From: Acinetobacter bohemicus ANC 3994
GTDB lineage: Bacteria; Pseudomonadota; Gammaproteobacteria; Pseudomonadales; Moraxellaceae
DNA length: 64,000 nt
Reading direction: 5' to 3'
Assembly (NCBI RefSeq): GCF_000367925.1
Contig: NZ_KB849164.1
Span: forward strand, 412,349 to 476,348
In this document: positions 32,623 to 41,318 of the stretch, piece by piece
Numbering within the stretch: the first letter of the stretch is position 1
Layout of the letters: each line of letters begins with the position of its first letter
Made by a program: the position numbers and the translations under genes
Notes under the pieces: model-generated
Told to the model about the DNA's origin: nothing
Databases searched by the model: none
Seen by the model: the letters and a program-made list of their open reading frames with translations, nothing else

Positions 32623-33509
32623 TTCATATAGGTTGGTGCTTTTTCTAAAATATCGTGAGTGAGTTGTTGTAAAGGTTTGGATTGTTGCTTCCAATGATGC
32701 CAATACAACTGAATATCCGTTCGTGCCTCTGGTAAAATTTCAACCCATTCGCCTGTAAGTAGGCGTTGTCCAATTTGATAATCAGGTACCATCCCAAAAC
32801 CTAATCCATAAGCAATCGCTTCAACAAAGGCCGTTGAAGAAGGAATGTAATGGTGCGGATAGCTGTCGATGTTCAAACCATAATGCGCCAAGATAATGTC
32901 GGTATGAATATGATCTTTATCATTATAAATGACGGCAGGTGCCATTTTTAAGGCATTCCGATGTAAGCCTTGAGCGAACCAGTGTCTTGTAAACTCAGGG
33001 GTTGCAACCATTCGATAGCTCATTGAGCCTAATCGGGTAGCTAAGCAGCCTTTCATGGGGTGTTGTTCAGTCGAAATACAAGCACTGACCAGACCCGCTT
33101 CTAACAAATGATGGGTATGCGCCTGATCATCTACTTTTAAATGCACCACAATTTTTTCGCGTAATAGTGTTTCTCGAATAGCCCTGAACAGCCAAGTCGC
33201 CAAAGAATCATCATTTGTTGCAATATTCAGTTGATAAAAAGGCGACTCATCAGTTTGCCCAGTCAAGTCTTGCAGCAGGTTTTGTTCGAGTCGTCGTGTA
33301 TGTTGTAAATAATGCAATAAAGACTGACCCGCTTGCGTCACGCGGCATGGACGTTCACGCACAATGAGCAAATGTCCTAAGGTCTTTTCAAGACTTTGAA
33401 CGCGTAAAGTTACCGCAGATGCTGTAATACATAAGCGTTCCGCTGCTAAATCAAAGCTCCCAATTTCTGCGACGGCCAGAAAAGCATCACATTGTTTACT
33501 GTTTAGCAT
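32604..33509 (-). CDS. argP: LysR-type regulator of the ArgP family
   Basis: About 301 aa. The N-terminal winged helix-turn-helix (NSKQCDAFLAVAEIGSFDLAAERL, RVQSLEKTLGHLLIVRERP) is followed by the periplasmic-binding-protein-like effector domain. ArgP in E. coli senses lysine or arginine and controls the exporter ArgO. Here it lies divergent from a LysE/ArgO permease, which supports the call. The ATG at 33509 matches the usual N-terminus; an upstream GTG would add 12 residues. Consistent with divergent self- and target control from the 142-bp shared region. Confidence 0.82.
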   Translation of the reverse strand: MLNSKQCDAFLAVAEIGSFDLAAERLCITASAVTLRVQSLEKTLGHLLIVRERPCRVTQAGQSLLHYLQHTRRLEQNLLQDLTGQTDESPFYQLNIATNDDSLATWLFRAIRETLLREKIVVHLKVDDQAHTHHLLEAGLVSACISTEQHPMKGCLATRLGSMSYRMVATPEFTRHWFAQGLHRNALKMAPAVIYNDKDHIHTDIILAHYGLNIDSYPHHYIPSSTAFVEAIAYGLGFGMVPDYQIGQRLLTGEWVEILPEARTDIQLYWHHWKQQSKPLQQLTHDILEKAPTYMNQKFDQ

Positions 33510-33651
33510 AACTTTTGCTTCGTTCTTTTCATTTGTAGTAATCACTATAAACTAAAAATAATTTAGTTAAATTGATATTTTCTTAATTATATTTAGTTTT
33601 AGGTAAAAGCATCGATAATGCATTTCAGCCAAAAGAGCATGGAAAAAGTTG

Positions 33652-34257
33652 ATGCTACATAGCTATCTACAAGGTTTTGCAATAGGTTTAAGTCTTATTG
33701 TTGCTATTGGAGCGCAAAATGCATTTGTACTAAAACAAGGCTTAAAGAAACAAGCCGTGTTCTGGGTTTGCTTTGTCTGTGCGCTTTCCGATTCTATTTT
33801 AGTGGTGCTGGGTATCACGGGTTTTGCTACCGTGATACAGCTTTATCCTGAGCTTGTTGGTTTTGCCAAATGGGCTGGAGCTGTATTTTTATTGTGGTAT
33901 GGATTACAACATGCGATACAAGCTTTTAAGTCGAATCAGTCATTGCATGCTAGTTCGCAGAATGAAATTCAATTGAGTAAAATTATTATTGTGTGTCTGG
34001 CTTTAACTTGGTTAAACCCACATGTGTATTTAGATACGGTGGTTTTAATTGGTTCTATTTCGACTCAATTTGAGCAAACCAAACTATATTTTGCTTTGGG
34101 CGTAATCACTGCTTCTTGGTTCTTCTTTTTTAGTCTGGGTTATGGTGCTCGAGTGTTAATTCCCGTCTTTGCAAATCCTAAAGCATGGAAAGTGTTAGAT
34201 GGTGTTATTGCACTGATTATGTGGAGCATCGCAATTTCTTTAATAATGACTACCTAA
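33652..34257 (+). CDS. argO: LysE/ArgO family amino-acid exporter
   Basis: A 201-aa inner-membrane protein with about six transmembrane helices, exporting basic amino acids such as lysine or arginine. Family motifs include GLSLIVAIGAQNAFVLKQG near the N-terminus and ALTWLNPHVYLDTVVLIGS in the middle (the conserved NPH). I use the ATG at 33652 with GGAAA upstream; a TTG at 33649 is in frame. It is divergent from its likely regulator argP. A two-way terminator follows. Confidence 0.85.
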   Translation: MLHSYLQGFAIGLSLIVAIGAQNAFVLKQGLKKQAVFWVCFVCALSDSILVVLGITGFATVIQLYPELVGFAKWAGAVFLLWYGLQHAIQAFKSNQSLHASSQNEIQLSKIIIVCLALTWLNPHVYLDTVVLIGSISTQFEQTKLYFALGVITASWFFFFSLGYGARVLIPVFANPKAWKVLDGVIALIMWSIAISLIMTT

Positions 34258-34276
34258 ATGATGAGTAGCTAAAGGT

Positions 34277-34303
34277 AAAAGCCCAAAACGAGTTTGGGCT
34301 TTT
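34277..34303. terminator. Bidirectional terminator between argO and bcp
   Basis: AAAAGCCCAAA-acgag-TTTGGGCTTTT. An 11-bp stem between two convergent genes, with A/T runs on both sides. Confidence 0.85.
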
Positions 34304-34314
34304 AGCTGTGACAT

Positions 34315-34776
34315 TTAAACAGCTTGTAAAGCTTTTAAATCTTGCAAGACTTGTTCTGCATGACCCGCTGCTTTGACTTTACGGTATTCTTTAACCAGTT
34401 TGCCATTATGGAAAATGAAGGTTGAGCGCTCAATGCCCATCACTTTTTTACCGTACATATTTTTTTCTTTAATCACATCAAAGTGCTTACACAACACTTC
34501 TTCTTTGTCACTAATCAGATTAATGCTCAGTGATTGTTTTTCAGTGAAGTTTTGATGTGCTTTTACCGAATCCCGTGAAATACCGATAATCGTGGTATTT
34601 AACGCTTCAAATTGATCTTTCAAAGCAGAAAAATCGACTGCTTGCGTCGTACAACCCGGTGTTGAATCTTTTGGATAAAAATACACAATCAGCCATTCTG
34701 ATGGAAGGGTCGATAAGTTCACTTCGCCAGTGGTTGTTGGGAAATTTTGGTTTGGCAATTGAATATTTTCAGTCAT
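34315..34776 (-). CDS. bcp: Thioredoxin-dependent thiol peroxidase (peroxiredoxin Bcp)
   Basis: A 153-aa peroxiredoxin that reduces hydroperoxides. The peroxidatic Cys is in YFYPKDSTPGCTTQA (about residue 43), but the resolving Cys five residues later, common in E. coli Bcp, is replaced by Asp here (CTTQAVD), so the enzyme may use another Cys (CKHFDV) or thioredoxin directly. A downstream two-way terminator closes it. The Dph6-like gene lies upstream, 14 bp away on the same strand. Confidence 0.87.
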   Translation of the reverse strand: MTENIQLPNQNFPTTTGEVNLSTLPSEWLIVYFYPKDSTPGCTTQAVDFSALKDQFEALNTTIIGISRDSVKAHQNFTEKQSLSINLISDKEEVLCKHFDVIKEKNMYGKKVMGIERSTFIFHNGKLVKEYRKVKAAGHAEQVLQDLKALQAV

Positions 34777-34790
34777 GCTTTAATCCTTGA

Positions 34791-35483
34791 TTAAAATGAA
34801 TTGCTTTCTAATTCGAGTGCTAAAAAGGCATAATTTTCATGATATAGAATATCACCTTTGCGTACAGCAATTGGTGCTGTAAATAGAGGTCCATCAATCA
34901 CGGTGCTGTGAAATTCACCGCCTTCACCGCAAGGATCAATCCCTCGATTTTCTAATTCTTGAATATAATCCAGAGTTAAAACTTTTCCTAAATCATCAAC
35001 TTTCATGCCCAAGTCAAAATTAACAGTCACAATCATGGTCTTAAAACCAAGCTGAATGAATTCTTCAATCACTTCCCGATGTGGACGTTCCCAAAGTGGC
35101 ATACAGAGTTTCAGCCCCGCTTGTTGAGTAATACGATCATGCCAACAACCATGTTCAGGCATATCTAAATCACCTGTGACTAAAACCTCTGCACCTTGCT
35201 GTTTGGCATGTGCTAATAATTTTAAAAATTCAGTTTCATAGTCATTCCAGCTTGAAGACGCGGTAATGATAGGTAAACCTAAGGCATTGGCTTGTGCTTG
35301 AATGATATCCATGCTCATGGCATGTGAACGAGAACGCAGTCCTTGTTCTTCAAGCATCACAATTAAGCCAATGGCTTTACCGACCTGCATCGCATGATAC
35401 AAGGCGAGGGTGCTGTCTTTACCACCGCTATAAGATACGATGAATTTTTGTTCGGTGGCGTTGGTTTTCCATTGCTGTTGCAT
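34791..35483 (-). CDS. Dph6-like ATP pyrophosphatase (diphthine-ammonia ligase family)
   Basis: A 230-aa adenine nucleotide alpha hydrolase. The PP-loop SYSGGKDSTLALYHA is at about residues 17-31. Bacterial members of this family are not diphthamide synthases since bacteria lack that modification, and their substrate is unknown. EWERPHREVIEEF and GEGGEFHSTVIDGPLF (about 190-205) are the conserved family motifs. It is upstream of bcp with a 14-bp gap, so they form a small operon. Confidence 0.78.
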   Translation of the reverse strand: MQQQWKTNATEQKFIVSYSGGKDSTLALYHAMQVGKAIGLIVMLEEQGLRSRSHAMSMDIIQAQANALGLPIITASSSWNDYETEFLKLLAHAKQQGAEVLVTGDLDMPEHGCWHDRITQQAGLKLCMPLWERPHREVIEEFIQLGFKTMIVTVNFDLGMKVDDLGKVLTLDYIQELENRGIDPCGEGGEFHSTVIDGPLFTAPIAVRKGDILYHENYAFLALELESNSF

Positions 35484-35565
35484 ACATTATCCATAGCTAA
35501 AAAAGCCTGCAATTATATAATGCTGATCAGTTAAGAGGTTTTACAATTAACTTCTTAGCTTTTTA

Positions 35566-35813
35566 GTTATTCACGACGGAGTCTTATATTTTTAAATCAA
35601 ATACTTGGAGTTCATCTATTACTTTGGATAAGCCCAAATGAGAATCCTCAAAATATATTTTGAGTTCGCGAGAAAGGCATCTTGCGGCGCAGTGCGCCTC
35701 ACCGCAAAACTCGTCAAATCCCTTTTATTGATTAATAAATCGCAGAAACTGTACTTTTCCAAAGTGGTTTTGCCTCGAACAGTTGCGGGTGACGTTTCCG
35801 TGTATCGAATAAC
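35566..35813 (+). repeat. Dispersed intergenic repeat, copy B (248 bp)
   Basis: Starts GTTATTC and ends GAATAAC (7-bp terminal inverted repeats) and matches copy A at 20520-20780 closely, with copy A longer by about 13 bp near 20725-20745. Length and terminal repeats are MITE-like, though I see no clear target-site duplication. The remaining 35484-35899 bases hold only the terminator below. Confidence 0.75.
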
Positions 35814-35830
35814 ATTATGAATTTAAAAAA

Positions 35831-35862
35831 AATGCCAATCAGTTTCTTAACTGACTGGCATT
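35831..35862 (-). terminator. Terminator of the secreted Cys protein gene
   Basis: AATGCCAATCAG and CTGACTGGCATT form the stem, followed on the minus strand by six T residues. The stem closely resembles the one at 20801-20832. Confidence 0.82.
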
Positions 35863-35899
35863 ACTGCAATTGCAGGCTTTCTGTGGTATCTAAATCAAC

Positions 35900-36319
35900 T
35901 TATTTTTTAGCTTGAGCAGCCTGTGCCGCTTTCATTGCTTCTTCAGTTAAGCTTTTAAGCTTGCTGGTCAATTGTGGGCCAAAACACGTTTGTAGATCTT
36001 TATTTTGCTTTTGAACAAAAGCTAAGGTCGCAGGGCTTTTCTTTTGATTAATGGTACTTTGGATTTCCCATTTTTGCGCATTGGTTAATTTACCGTCAGC
36101 TTCAACCGCACAAGTACAGTATTTACTGACTTCTGCCGCTGATAATTTTTTACTTTTACCGGTTTCATCTTTACAAACATTAATTAAAGCCGATTTTACA
36201 TTGGTGCTTTTATATGCTTCCTGAAGTTTGTTTGCTTCAGCAGCATGAGAAGCAGTTGCCATCATTGCAACAGCAGAAACGAATGTAGAAAGAATAATGT
36301 TTGATTTCAAATTTTTCAT
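35900..36319 (-). CDS. Small secreted cysteine-containing protein
   Basis: About 139 aa with a signal peptide (about 1-22, cleaved after SHAAEA-like site), start at the ATG 36319 preceded by AAGGTACAG. Four Cys residues lie in VCKDET, KYCTCAVE (two) and TCFGPQ, likely forming disulfides or binding a ligand. The gene begins 13 bp after the queC stop, so it is co-transcribed with queuosine genes or simply adjacent. Related to no family I recognise; probably periplasmic. The frame is open upstream into queC, but that extension is implausible. Confidence 0.6.
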   Translation of the reverse strand: MKNLKSNIILSTFVSAVAMMATASHAAEANKLQEAYKSTNVKSALINVCKDETGKSKKLSAAEVSKYCTCAVEADGKLTNAQKWEIQSTINQKKSPATLAFVQKQNKDLQTCFGPQLTSKLKSLTEEAMKAAQAAQAKK

Positions 36320-36332
36320 AAACTGTACCTTG

Positions 36333-37004
36333 TTAAGACGGTATATAACGTGTTGGATCTGTGATACCTGCATCAACAAAACCTTGCTTACGTAAGCGGC
36401 AACTATCACACTTGCCACAAGCACGCCCTAGGTCGTCTGCTTGGTAGCATGACACTGTTTGACTATAGTCTACGCCATGTTCTATACCTAAGCGAATGAT
36501 ATTTGCTTTGGATAAATGTAACAAAGGTGTTTCAAATTTAAGAGGTTTTCCTTCCACGCCAACTTTAGTTGCAAGGCGTGCCATGGTTGCAAAAGCATCA
36601 ATAAATTCAGGACGACAGTCTGGATAACCTGAATAATCAACGGCATTGATGCCAATGACAATGGCTTCTGCACCAAAAACTTCCGCGGCTGCGAGCGCGT
36701 AGGAAAGAAAAATGGTGTTACGTGCTGGAACATAAGTTACAGGAATACCCACTTGTTCCTGTTCAGGGACATCAATGCTTAAGTCTGTTAAAGCAGAGCC
36801 GCCTAAGTTACCTAAATCAATATTTATGACACGATGTTCTACACCAGCGCGTTGGGTTAATGCACGCGCAGCATCAAGTTCAGTGGTTGAACGTTGACCA
36901 TACATAAAACTGATGGCAATACATTCATAACGTGCTTGCGCCCAAGCCAAACAAGTTGTTGAGTCTAAGCCGCCAGATAACAAAACTATGGCACGAGGGC
37001 GCAT
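36333..37004 (-). CDS. queC: 7-cyano-7-deazaguanine synthase QueC
   Basis: A 223-aa ATP-dependent enzyme making preQ0 from 7-carboxy-7-deazaguanine and ammonia, in queuosine synthesis. The PP-loop SGGLDSTTCLAWA is at about residues 10-22, and the zinc-binding Cys cluster is RACGKCDSCRLR near the C-terminus. QueE lies 40 bp upstream on the same strand. No queD or queF is in the window. Confidence 0.95.
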   Translation of the reverse strand: MRPRAIVLLSGGLDSTTCLAWAQARYECIAISFMYGQRSTTELDAARALTQRAGVEHRVINIDLGNLGGSALTDLSIDVPEQEQVGIPVTYVPARNTIFLSYALAAAEVFGAEAIVIGINAVDYSGYPDCRPEFIDAFATMARLATKVGVEGKPLKFETPLLHLSKANIIRLGIEHGVDYSQTVSCYQADDLGRACGKCDSCRLRKQGFVDAGITDPTRYIPS

Positions 37005-37044
37005 ATGAAAATCTCCAAATAGATGTATTTAAGAACAGAATAAA

Positions 37045-37755
37045 TTAACGACCAGTTTCATCATTCCAAAGCAATTTGTGTAATTGCAATTGGAAGCGAA
37101 CAGGGAGATGGTCTTCTAAAATCCATTGTGCTAAATCACGCGCAAGTTGCGGTAAACGAACATTACCTTTCTCAACAGCAAAGGCAGGAGAGAACCAAAC
37201 AGTACTCACTTTATCCACCAATTGATATTGTTCAACTTGCTGTTTTGACCATTCATAATCTTCACGATTACAAATCACAAATTTGATTTGATCATGCTGA
37301 GTTAAATGATCCAAATTACTGAGTAAATTTCTTTTTTCTTCACCAGAGGTTGGTGTTTTTAAATCAAGTACTTTAGAAACACGCGGATCAACTTTAGAGA
37401 CATCTAAAGCACCACTGGTTTCAAGAGACACTTCGCAGCCCAAATCGGCAAGGCGTGTCATTAAAGGAAGAGCATTGGGTTGAGCAAGCGGTTCACCGCC
37501 AGTCACACAAATATAAGGGGTTTTAAAATCGAGCGTTGTTTGAATAATCTGCTCTAAAGATTGACGCTCACCACCTTCAAAAGAATAGGTAGTATCACAA
37601 TAAGTACAACGTAAAGGACAACCCGTTAAACGAATAAAAACCGTCGGTAAGCCCGCAGCATTCGCTTCACCTTGTAATGAATAGAAAATCTCCGTGATAC
37701 GTAAACCCGCAGACGGATCAGAAACAGGAATAGTAGAAGATCGAAGAGTATTCAT
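37045..37755 (-). CDS. queE: 7-carboxy-7-deazaguanine synthase QueE (radical SAM)
   Basis: A 236-aa radical-SAM enzyme converting 6-carboxy-5,6,7,8-tetrahydropterin to 7-carboxy-7-deazaguanine. The SAM cluster is CPLRCTYC (CX3CX2C) at about residues 46-53. TGGEPL follows as the SAM-binding stretch. It is the first gene of queE-queC, with the small secreted protein behind. Length fits the family. Confidence 0.94.
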   Translation of the reverse strand: MNTLRSSTIPVSDPSAGLRITEIFYSLQGEANAAGLPTVFIRLTGCPLRCTYCDTTYSFEGGERQSLEQIIQTTLDFKTPYICVTGGEPLAQPNALPLMTRLADLGCEVSLETSGALDVSKVDPRVSKVLDLKTPTSGEEKRNLLSNLDHLTQHDQIKFVICNREDYEWSKQQVEQYQLVDKVSTVWFSPAFAVEKGNVRLPQLARDLAQWILEDHLPVRFQLQLHKLLWNDETGR

Positions 37756-37794
37756 AACAAGAAATTACCACACTAAACAAATGAGAGAGTACAA

Positions 37795-37833
37795 AAAACA
37801 AAAATCTCTACGCTCATGTCTGACCGTAGAGAT
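37795..37833 (-). terminator. Terminator of dapD
   Basis: ATCTCTACG, 12-nt loop, CGTAGAGAT, followed on the minus strand by a T-rich run. It lies about 40 bp after the dapD stop and before queE. Confidence 0.78.
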
Positions 37834-37869
37834 GAGGAGCAATCGCTCCGCACGAAAATGAATAAAAAA

Positions 37870-38691
37870 TTATTCGTCGCGTAATAAATCGTTCAAGCTT
37901 GTTTTAGAACGTGTTTGCGCATCTACTTTTTTCACGATGATTGCAGCATAAAGGCTGTAAGTACCGCATTTAGAAGGCAAGCTACCCGCAACAACAACAG
38001 AACCCGCAGGTACGCGACCATAATGAACTTCGCCAGTTGCGCGGTCATAAATTTTAGTTGATTGACCAATGAACACGCCCATTGAAATCACTGAACCTTC
38101 TTCAACGATTACGCCTTCAACGATTTCAGAACGTGCACCAATGAAGCAGTTGTCTTCAATAATTGTTGGGTTTGCTTGTAATGGCTCAAGAACACCACCA
38201 ATACCTACGCCACCCGATAAATGTACATTTTTACCGATTTGAGCACATGAACCGACAGTTGCCCATGTATCAACCATTGTACCTTCATCAACGTAGGCAC
38301 CAATGTTCACATAAGATGGCATCAATACCACATTTTTAGCTTGGAAGCTGCCTTTACGAGCAACAGCAGGCGGTACTACACGTACGCCAGCAGCTTGAAA
38401 TTGTGCTTCAGTCCAGCCTTTAAATTTAGTGTCTACTTTGTCATAGAAACGAAGATCACCAGACTCGATTGGTTTGTTGTCGTTCAATTTGAAAGATAAC
38501 AAAACTGCTTTTTTAAGCCATTGATGAACAACCCATTCACCATCGATTTTTTCAGCTACACGAAATGTGCCGTTATCTAGGCCAGCAATAGCTTCTTCTA
38601 CAGCGTTACGAATTTCTACAGCGCAATTTGCTGCTGTGAAATTTGCACGATCTTCAAAAGCTTGTTCAATGATTGTTGAAAGCTGAGACAT
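37870..38691 (-). CDS. dapD: 2,3,4,5-tetrahydropyridine-2,6-dicarboxylate N-succinyltransferase
   Basis: A 273-aa trimeric enzyme in the succinylase branch of lysine and diaminopimelate synthesis, needed for peptidoglycan. The C-terminal left-handed beta-helix shows the hexapeptide repeats (GAYVDEGTMVDTWATVG, GGVGIGGVLEPLQANPTIIEDNCFIGARSEI in pieces). The N-terminal helical domain is typical. The gene stands alone with its own terminator. Length is typical (about 274). Confidence 0.96.
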   Translation of the reverse strand: MSQLSTIIEQAFEDRANFTAANCAVEIRNAVEEAIAGLDNGTFRVAEKIDGEWVVHQWLKKAVLLSFKLNDNKPIESGDLRFYDKVDTKFKGWTEAQFQAAGVRVVPPAVARKGSFQAKNVVLMPSYVNIGAYVDEGTMVDTWATVGSCAQIGKNVHLSGGVGIGGVLEPLQANPTIIEDNCFIGARSEIVEGVIVEEGSVISMGVFIGQSTKIYDRATGEVHYGRVPAGSVVVAGSLPSKCGTYSLYAAIIVKKVDAQTRSKTSLNDLLRDE

Positions 38692-38990
38692 GATCTTCCA
38701 TTTCCAAAAAAATTTTCAAGATTTTACACTATATTGAGACAAGAATAGATGAAAAAGTCGCTTTAGATCGGAATTAATTATTAAAGCTGAGCTGAGGGGT
38801 ATAAAAAATAAAAAGCTGAGTATTTAGTAAGCAAATAATGGGCAAGAAAAGTTAATAATCAAAAATAAATTGTATCAAAAAATAACAAAAAATCAGCAAA
38901 ATTAGAATAAAAGTTAAGCGATTTTTATTTTATAGTCCAAGTACAGAAAACATGCTTAATGATGAAAATAACGTTTTGAGGAGATATACA

Positions 38991-39704
38991 ATGAAGACTT
39001 TACGCACTCTTCTTGCCGCAACTGTATTGACGGCTATTGCAGGAACAGCGATGGCTGATGAGACAGTCGTAAAAGATGGTTATGCATTTGATCGCAATCA
39101 ACTTGTGCCAACAGGTGTTCGTGCTGAAGTGGGTACAACGGGTTATGGTGGTGCTTTACTTTGGACTGCAAATCCTTATGTCGGTTTAGCATTAGGTTAT
39201 AACGGTGGTGATATTTCTTGGTCTGATGATTTATCTGTAGATGGCGTAAAATATGACGTTGATATGGATAATAAACTTGCATACTTAAATGCAGAAATTC
39301 GCCCTTGGGGTGCTAGTTCAAATCGCTGGGCACAAGGTGTGTATATGGCTGCAGGTGTAGGTTATTTAGACAGTGAGTATGAATTAAACTCTAGAGCTGG
39401 TAGTGGTCAGATTGAAATTAATAACACCCCGACAAGCTTTAGTTCAGTCAATGGTAAAGTGTCGTACGATAATGATATTGCACCCTATCTTGGTTTAGGT
39501 TTTGCACCTAAAATCAATAAAAATTGGGGCGTATTTGGTGAAGTGGGTGCTTACTACACAGGAAACCCAACAGCTAAATTGACAGGTGTCGGTGGCACTG
39601 TTGCAGATCAGGCATTATTAGCTGATCATGAGCGTAATATTGAAAATGATGATGAATACCAATGGTTGCCAGTGGGTAAAGTGGGTGTAAGCTTCCACTG
39701 GTAA
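38991..39704 (+). CDS. OmpW-like outer-membrane beta-barrel protein
   Basis: About 237 aa. The signal peptide is MKTLRTLLAATVLTAIAGTAMA, cleaved before DETV. A small eight-stranded barrel is suggested by alternating aromatic strands (YGGALLWTANPYVGLALGY, RWAQGVYMAAGVGYL, YLGLGFAPKINKNWGVFGEVGAYY) and a C-terminal FHW aromatic end for BAM insertion. I choose the ATG at 38991 with GAGGAGATATACA upstream; an ATG 39 bp earlier lacks an RBS. The cargo is unknown. Acidic insert loops (GDISWSDDLSVDGVKYDVD) could bind cations. Confidence 0.72.
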   Translation: MKTLRTLLAATVLTAIAGTAMADETVVKDGYAFDRNQLVPTGVRAEVGTTGYGGALLWTANPYVGLALGYNGGDISWSDDLSVDGVKYDVDMDNKLAYLNAEIRPWGASSNRWAQGVYMAAGVGYLDSEYELNSRAGSGQIEINNTPTSFSSVNGKVSYDNDIAPYLGLGFAPKINKNWGVFGEVGAYYTGNPTAKLTGVGGTVADQALLADHERNIENDDEYQWLPVGKVGVSFHW

Positions 39705-39722
39705 TTTAAAATTTCATGCGTT

Positions 39723-39750
39723 AAAAAAACGAGCTTCGGCTCGTTTTTTT
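39723..39750. terminator. Bidirectional terminator
   Basis: A7-CGAGC-TTCG-GCTCG-T7 between two convergent outer-membrane protein genes; strong in either direction. Confidence 0.9.
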
Positions 39751-39774
39751 ATTTTAAAGATCAGATATTTTACG

Positions 39775-40971
39775 TTAAAAACGATAACCCATTTTTATGC
39801 CATAAGCTAAGGCATGGTTATTGTTCACCGAAGATAGCGGTTTAAATAAACTGCCCGAACCATTTGAGTCTTGTTGAACTTTGGCTTTGTTTAACCTGAA
39901 GTATTTAATTCCGCCAGCAATAAATAAATTCGAGTGAATCTGATAAAAACTTCCGAGTCCTAAACTATAAAGACCATTTGAAGGGCTCAGGGTTGAAGCT
40001 GGATTATCAATACCGCTATCACGGCCTATATCTATTGTAGATGTCCATTTGTCGCTGAATACATGGGCCATACCTAGCGTTGTTGCCCACTGATCGTTTT
40101 GATAATCCACTAACATGACCGGGTTATTACTACTTGAACTGATCAATGGTGAAGCAATTTTAAAATTTTGCCAATTGACCCAACGTAACGAAGCATAAAT
40201 TAAATTATGCGCTGTTATACCGGATTGAAACTCAAGGTTGACGGATTGAGGTGTTTCAATCGTGGTGTTTTGATTTGAGCTTAAATTAAGCAGAGGTATT
40301 GTTGGCGTGGTGGTCGTTTGTTCATTAAAGGGGTGTTTATGTCGAATTTTAGCGCGATACGTTAAGGATGTTTTGAGTACATATTCTGGAATCTGATAGC
40401 TCATTCCTGCGAGCCAGCCATGAGCAGAATTTTTTTGAATGTCTCCATGATAGTCGATCAATAAACCCGATGATTGTCCCGAAATTTTTACCTGTGTGCT
40501 TAAGGTTTGATGGCTTAAACCTGCATAAAAATTCAAAAAAGGATTGGGTTGATAACCTAAAAGAGAGCTTAGATTTTTTGTGTCTAATTTAAATTGAGTT
40601 GCATTGATTAAATTAGCGGGACTGCTTGGAATAGGGTCAAAAGTGTAATCGACATTTGTCCCAAAGGGTTGGTCGTAAATGAAACCTAAAGACCAATTGG
40701 GGTGTAGTTGCAATTTTAAGCTGGTGTTAAACAGAACATAGCGACGGACAAAATTTGGCGTAGCAACCTCTGTTAATGTCGAGAGGTCTTCAGCTTCTGG
40801 TCGGTAAATGTTTCCTGAAACATTGGCATCGACAATTGCGGTTGAAAATTCTAAGTAATTGTTGGGTTCTAAAAATGAAGCAATACTTTGGTTAGACGTT
40901 TCAAGGGCTGCGGAAAATACTTGTGTTGGCAGAAAAATGCACACACTTATACAAAGTGCCGTAGCTTTCAT
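39775..40971 (-). CDS. OmpP1/FadL family outer-membrane transporter
   Basis: A 398-aa outer-membrane beta-barrel of the OmpP1/FadL/TodX family that admits long-chain fatty acids or hydrophobic compounds. The signal peptide is about 1-20 (VFSAALE cleavage). The N-terminal region retains SNQSIASFLEPNNYLEFSTAIVDANVSG, and the C-terminus ends in GYRF, a barrel signature. Missing in the extreme N-terminus is the clear NPA motif of FadL, so the hatch may differ. Convergent with the OmpW-like gene. The gene-free stretch 40972-41318 holds nothing I recognise. Confidence 0.75.
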   Translation of the reverse strand: MKATALCISVCIFLPTQVFSAALETSNQSIASFLEPNNYLEFSTAIVDANVSGNIYRPEAEDLSTLTEVATPNFVRRYVLFNTSLKLQLHPNWSLGFIYDQPFGTNVDYTFDPIPSSPANLINATQFKLDTKNLSSLLGYQPNPFLNFYAGLSHQTLSTQVKISGQSSGLLIDYHGDIQKNSAHGWLAGMSYQIPEYVLKTSLTYRAKIRHKHPFNEQTTTTPTIPLLNLSSNQNTTIETPQSVNLEFQSGITAHNLIYASLRWVNWQNFKIASPLISSSSNNPVMLVDYQNDQWATTLGMAHVFSDKWTSTIDIGRDSGIDNPASTLSPSNGLYSLGLGSFYQIHSNLFIAGGIKYFRLNKAKVQQDSNGSGSLFKPLSSVNNNHALAYGIKMGYRF

Positions 40972-41318
40972 GGAGAACCCCGAATGAAAGAATAAGTTTG
41001 CTTAGATCGTGGATGTATCAAATTAAATGACACGCGCTGTAATTCAGTTTTTATTCAGTGTTCATACTTTATGCTGTTTTGTTTGGTTCGAGCAAGCAGA
41101 GTTTTAACATTGTTTATACTAGCGGCTATTGTTATTTGATAATCACAACCAAGTAATCAAATCAAAATATAAGCTAGAGCAATAGCGTTTTCATAATTTT
41201 ACTTGCGCTTGCCATATCGAGTGGCTATAGCGAGAAGTAGATGGGTTGGGTAATTGAATTCTACTTACTCGCCATTTTTTGCACAGCCAATGTCAACAGA
41301 CTTTAATCTTAGTAGATT

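Noticed and set aside
37756..37794. preQ1 riboswitch ahead of queE
   Set aside because: The short leader upstream of queE contains no visible pseudoknot-type preQ1 core (C-rich loop and A-rich tail), so I do not call it.
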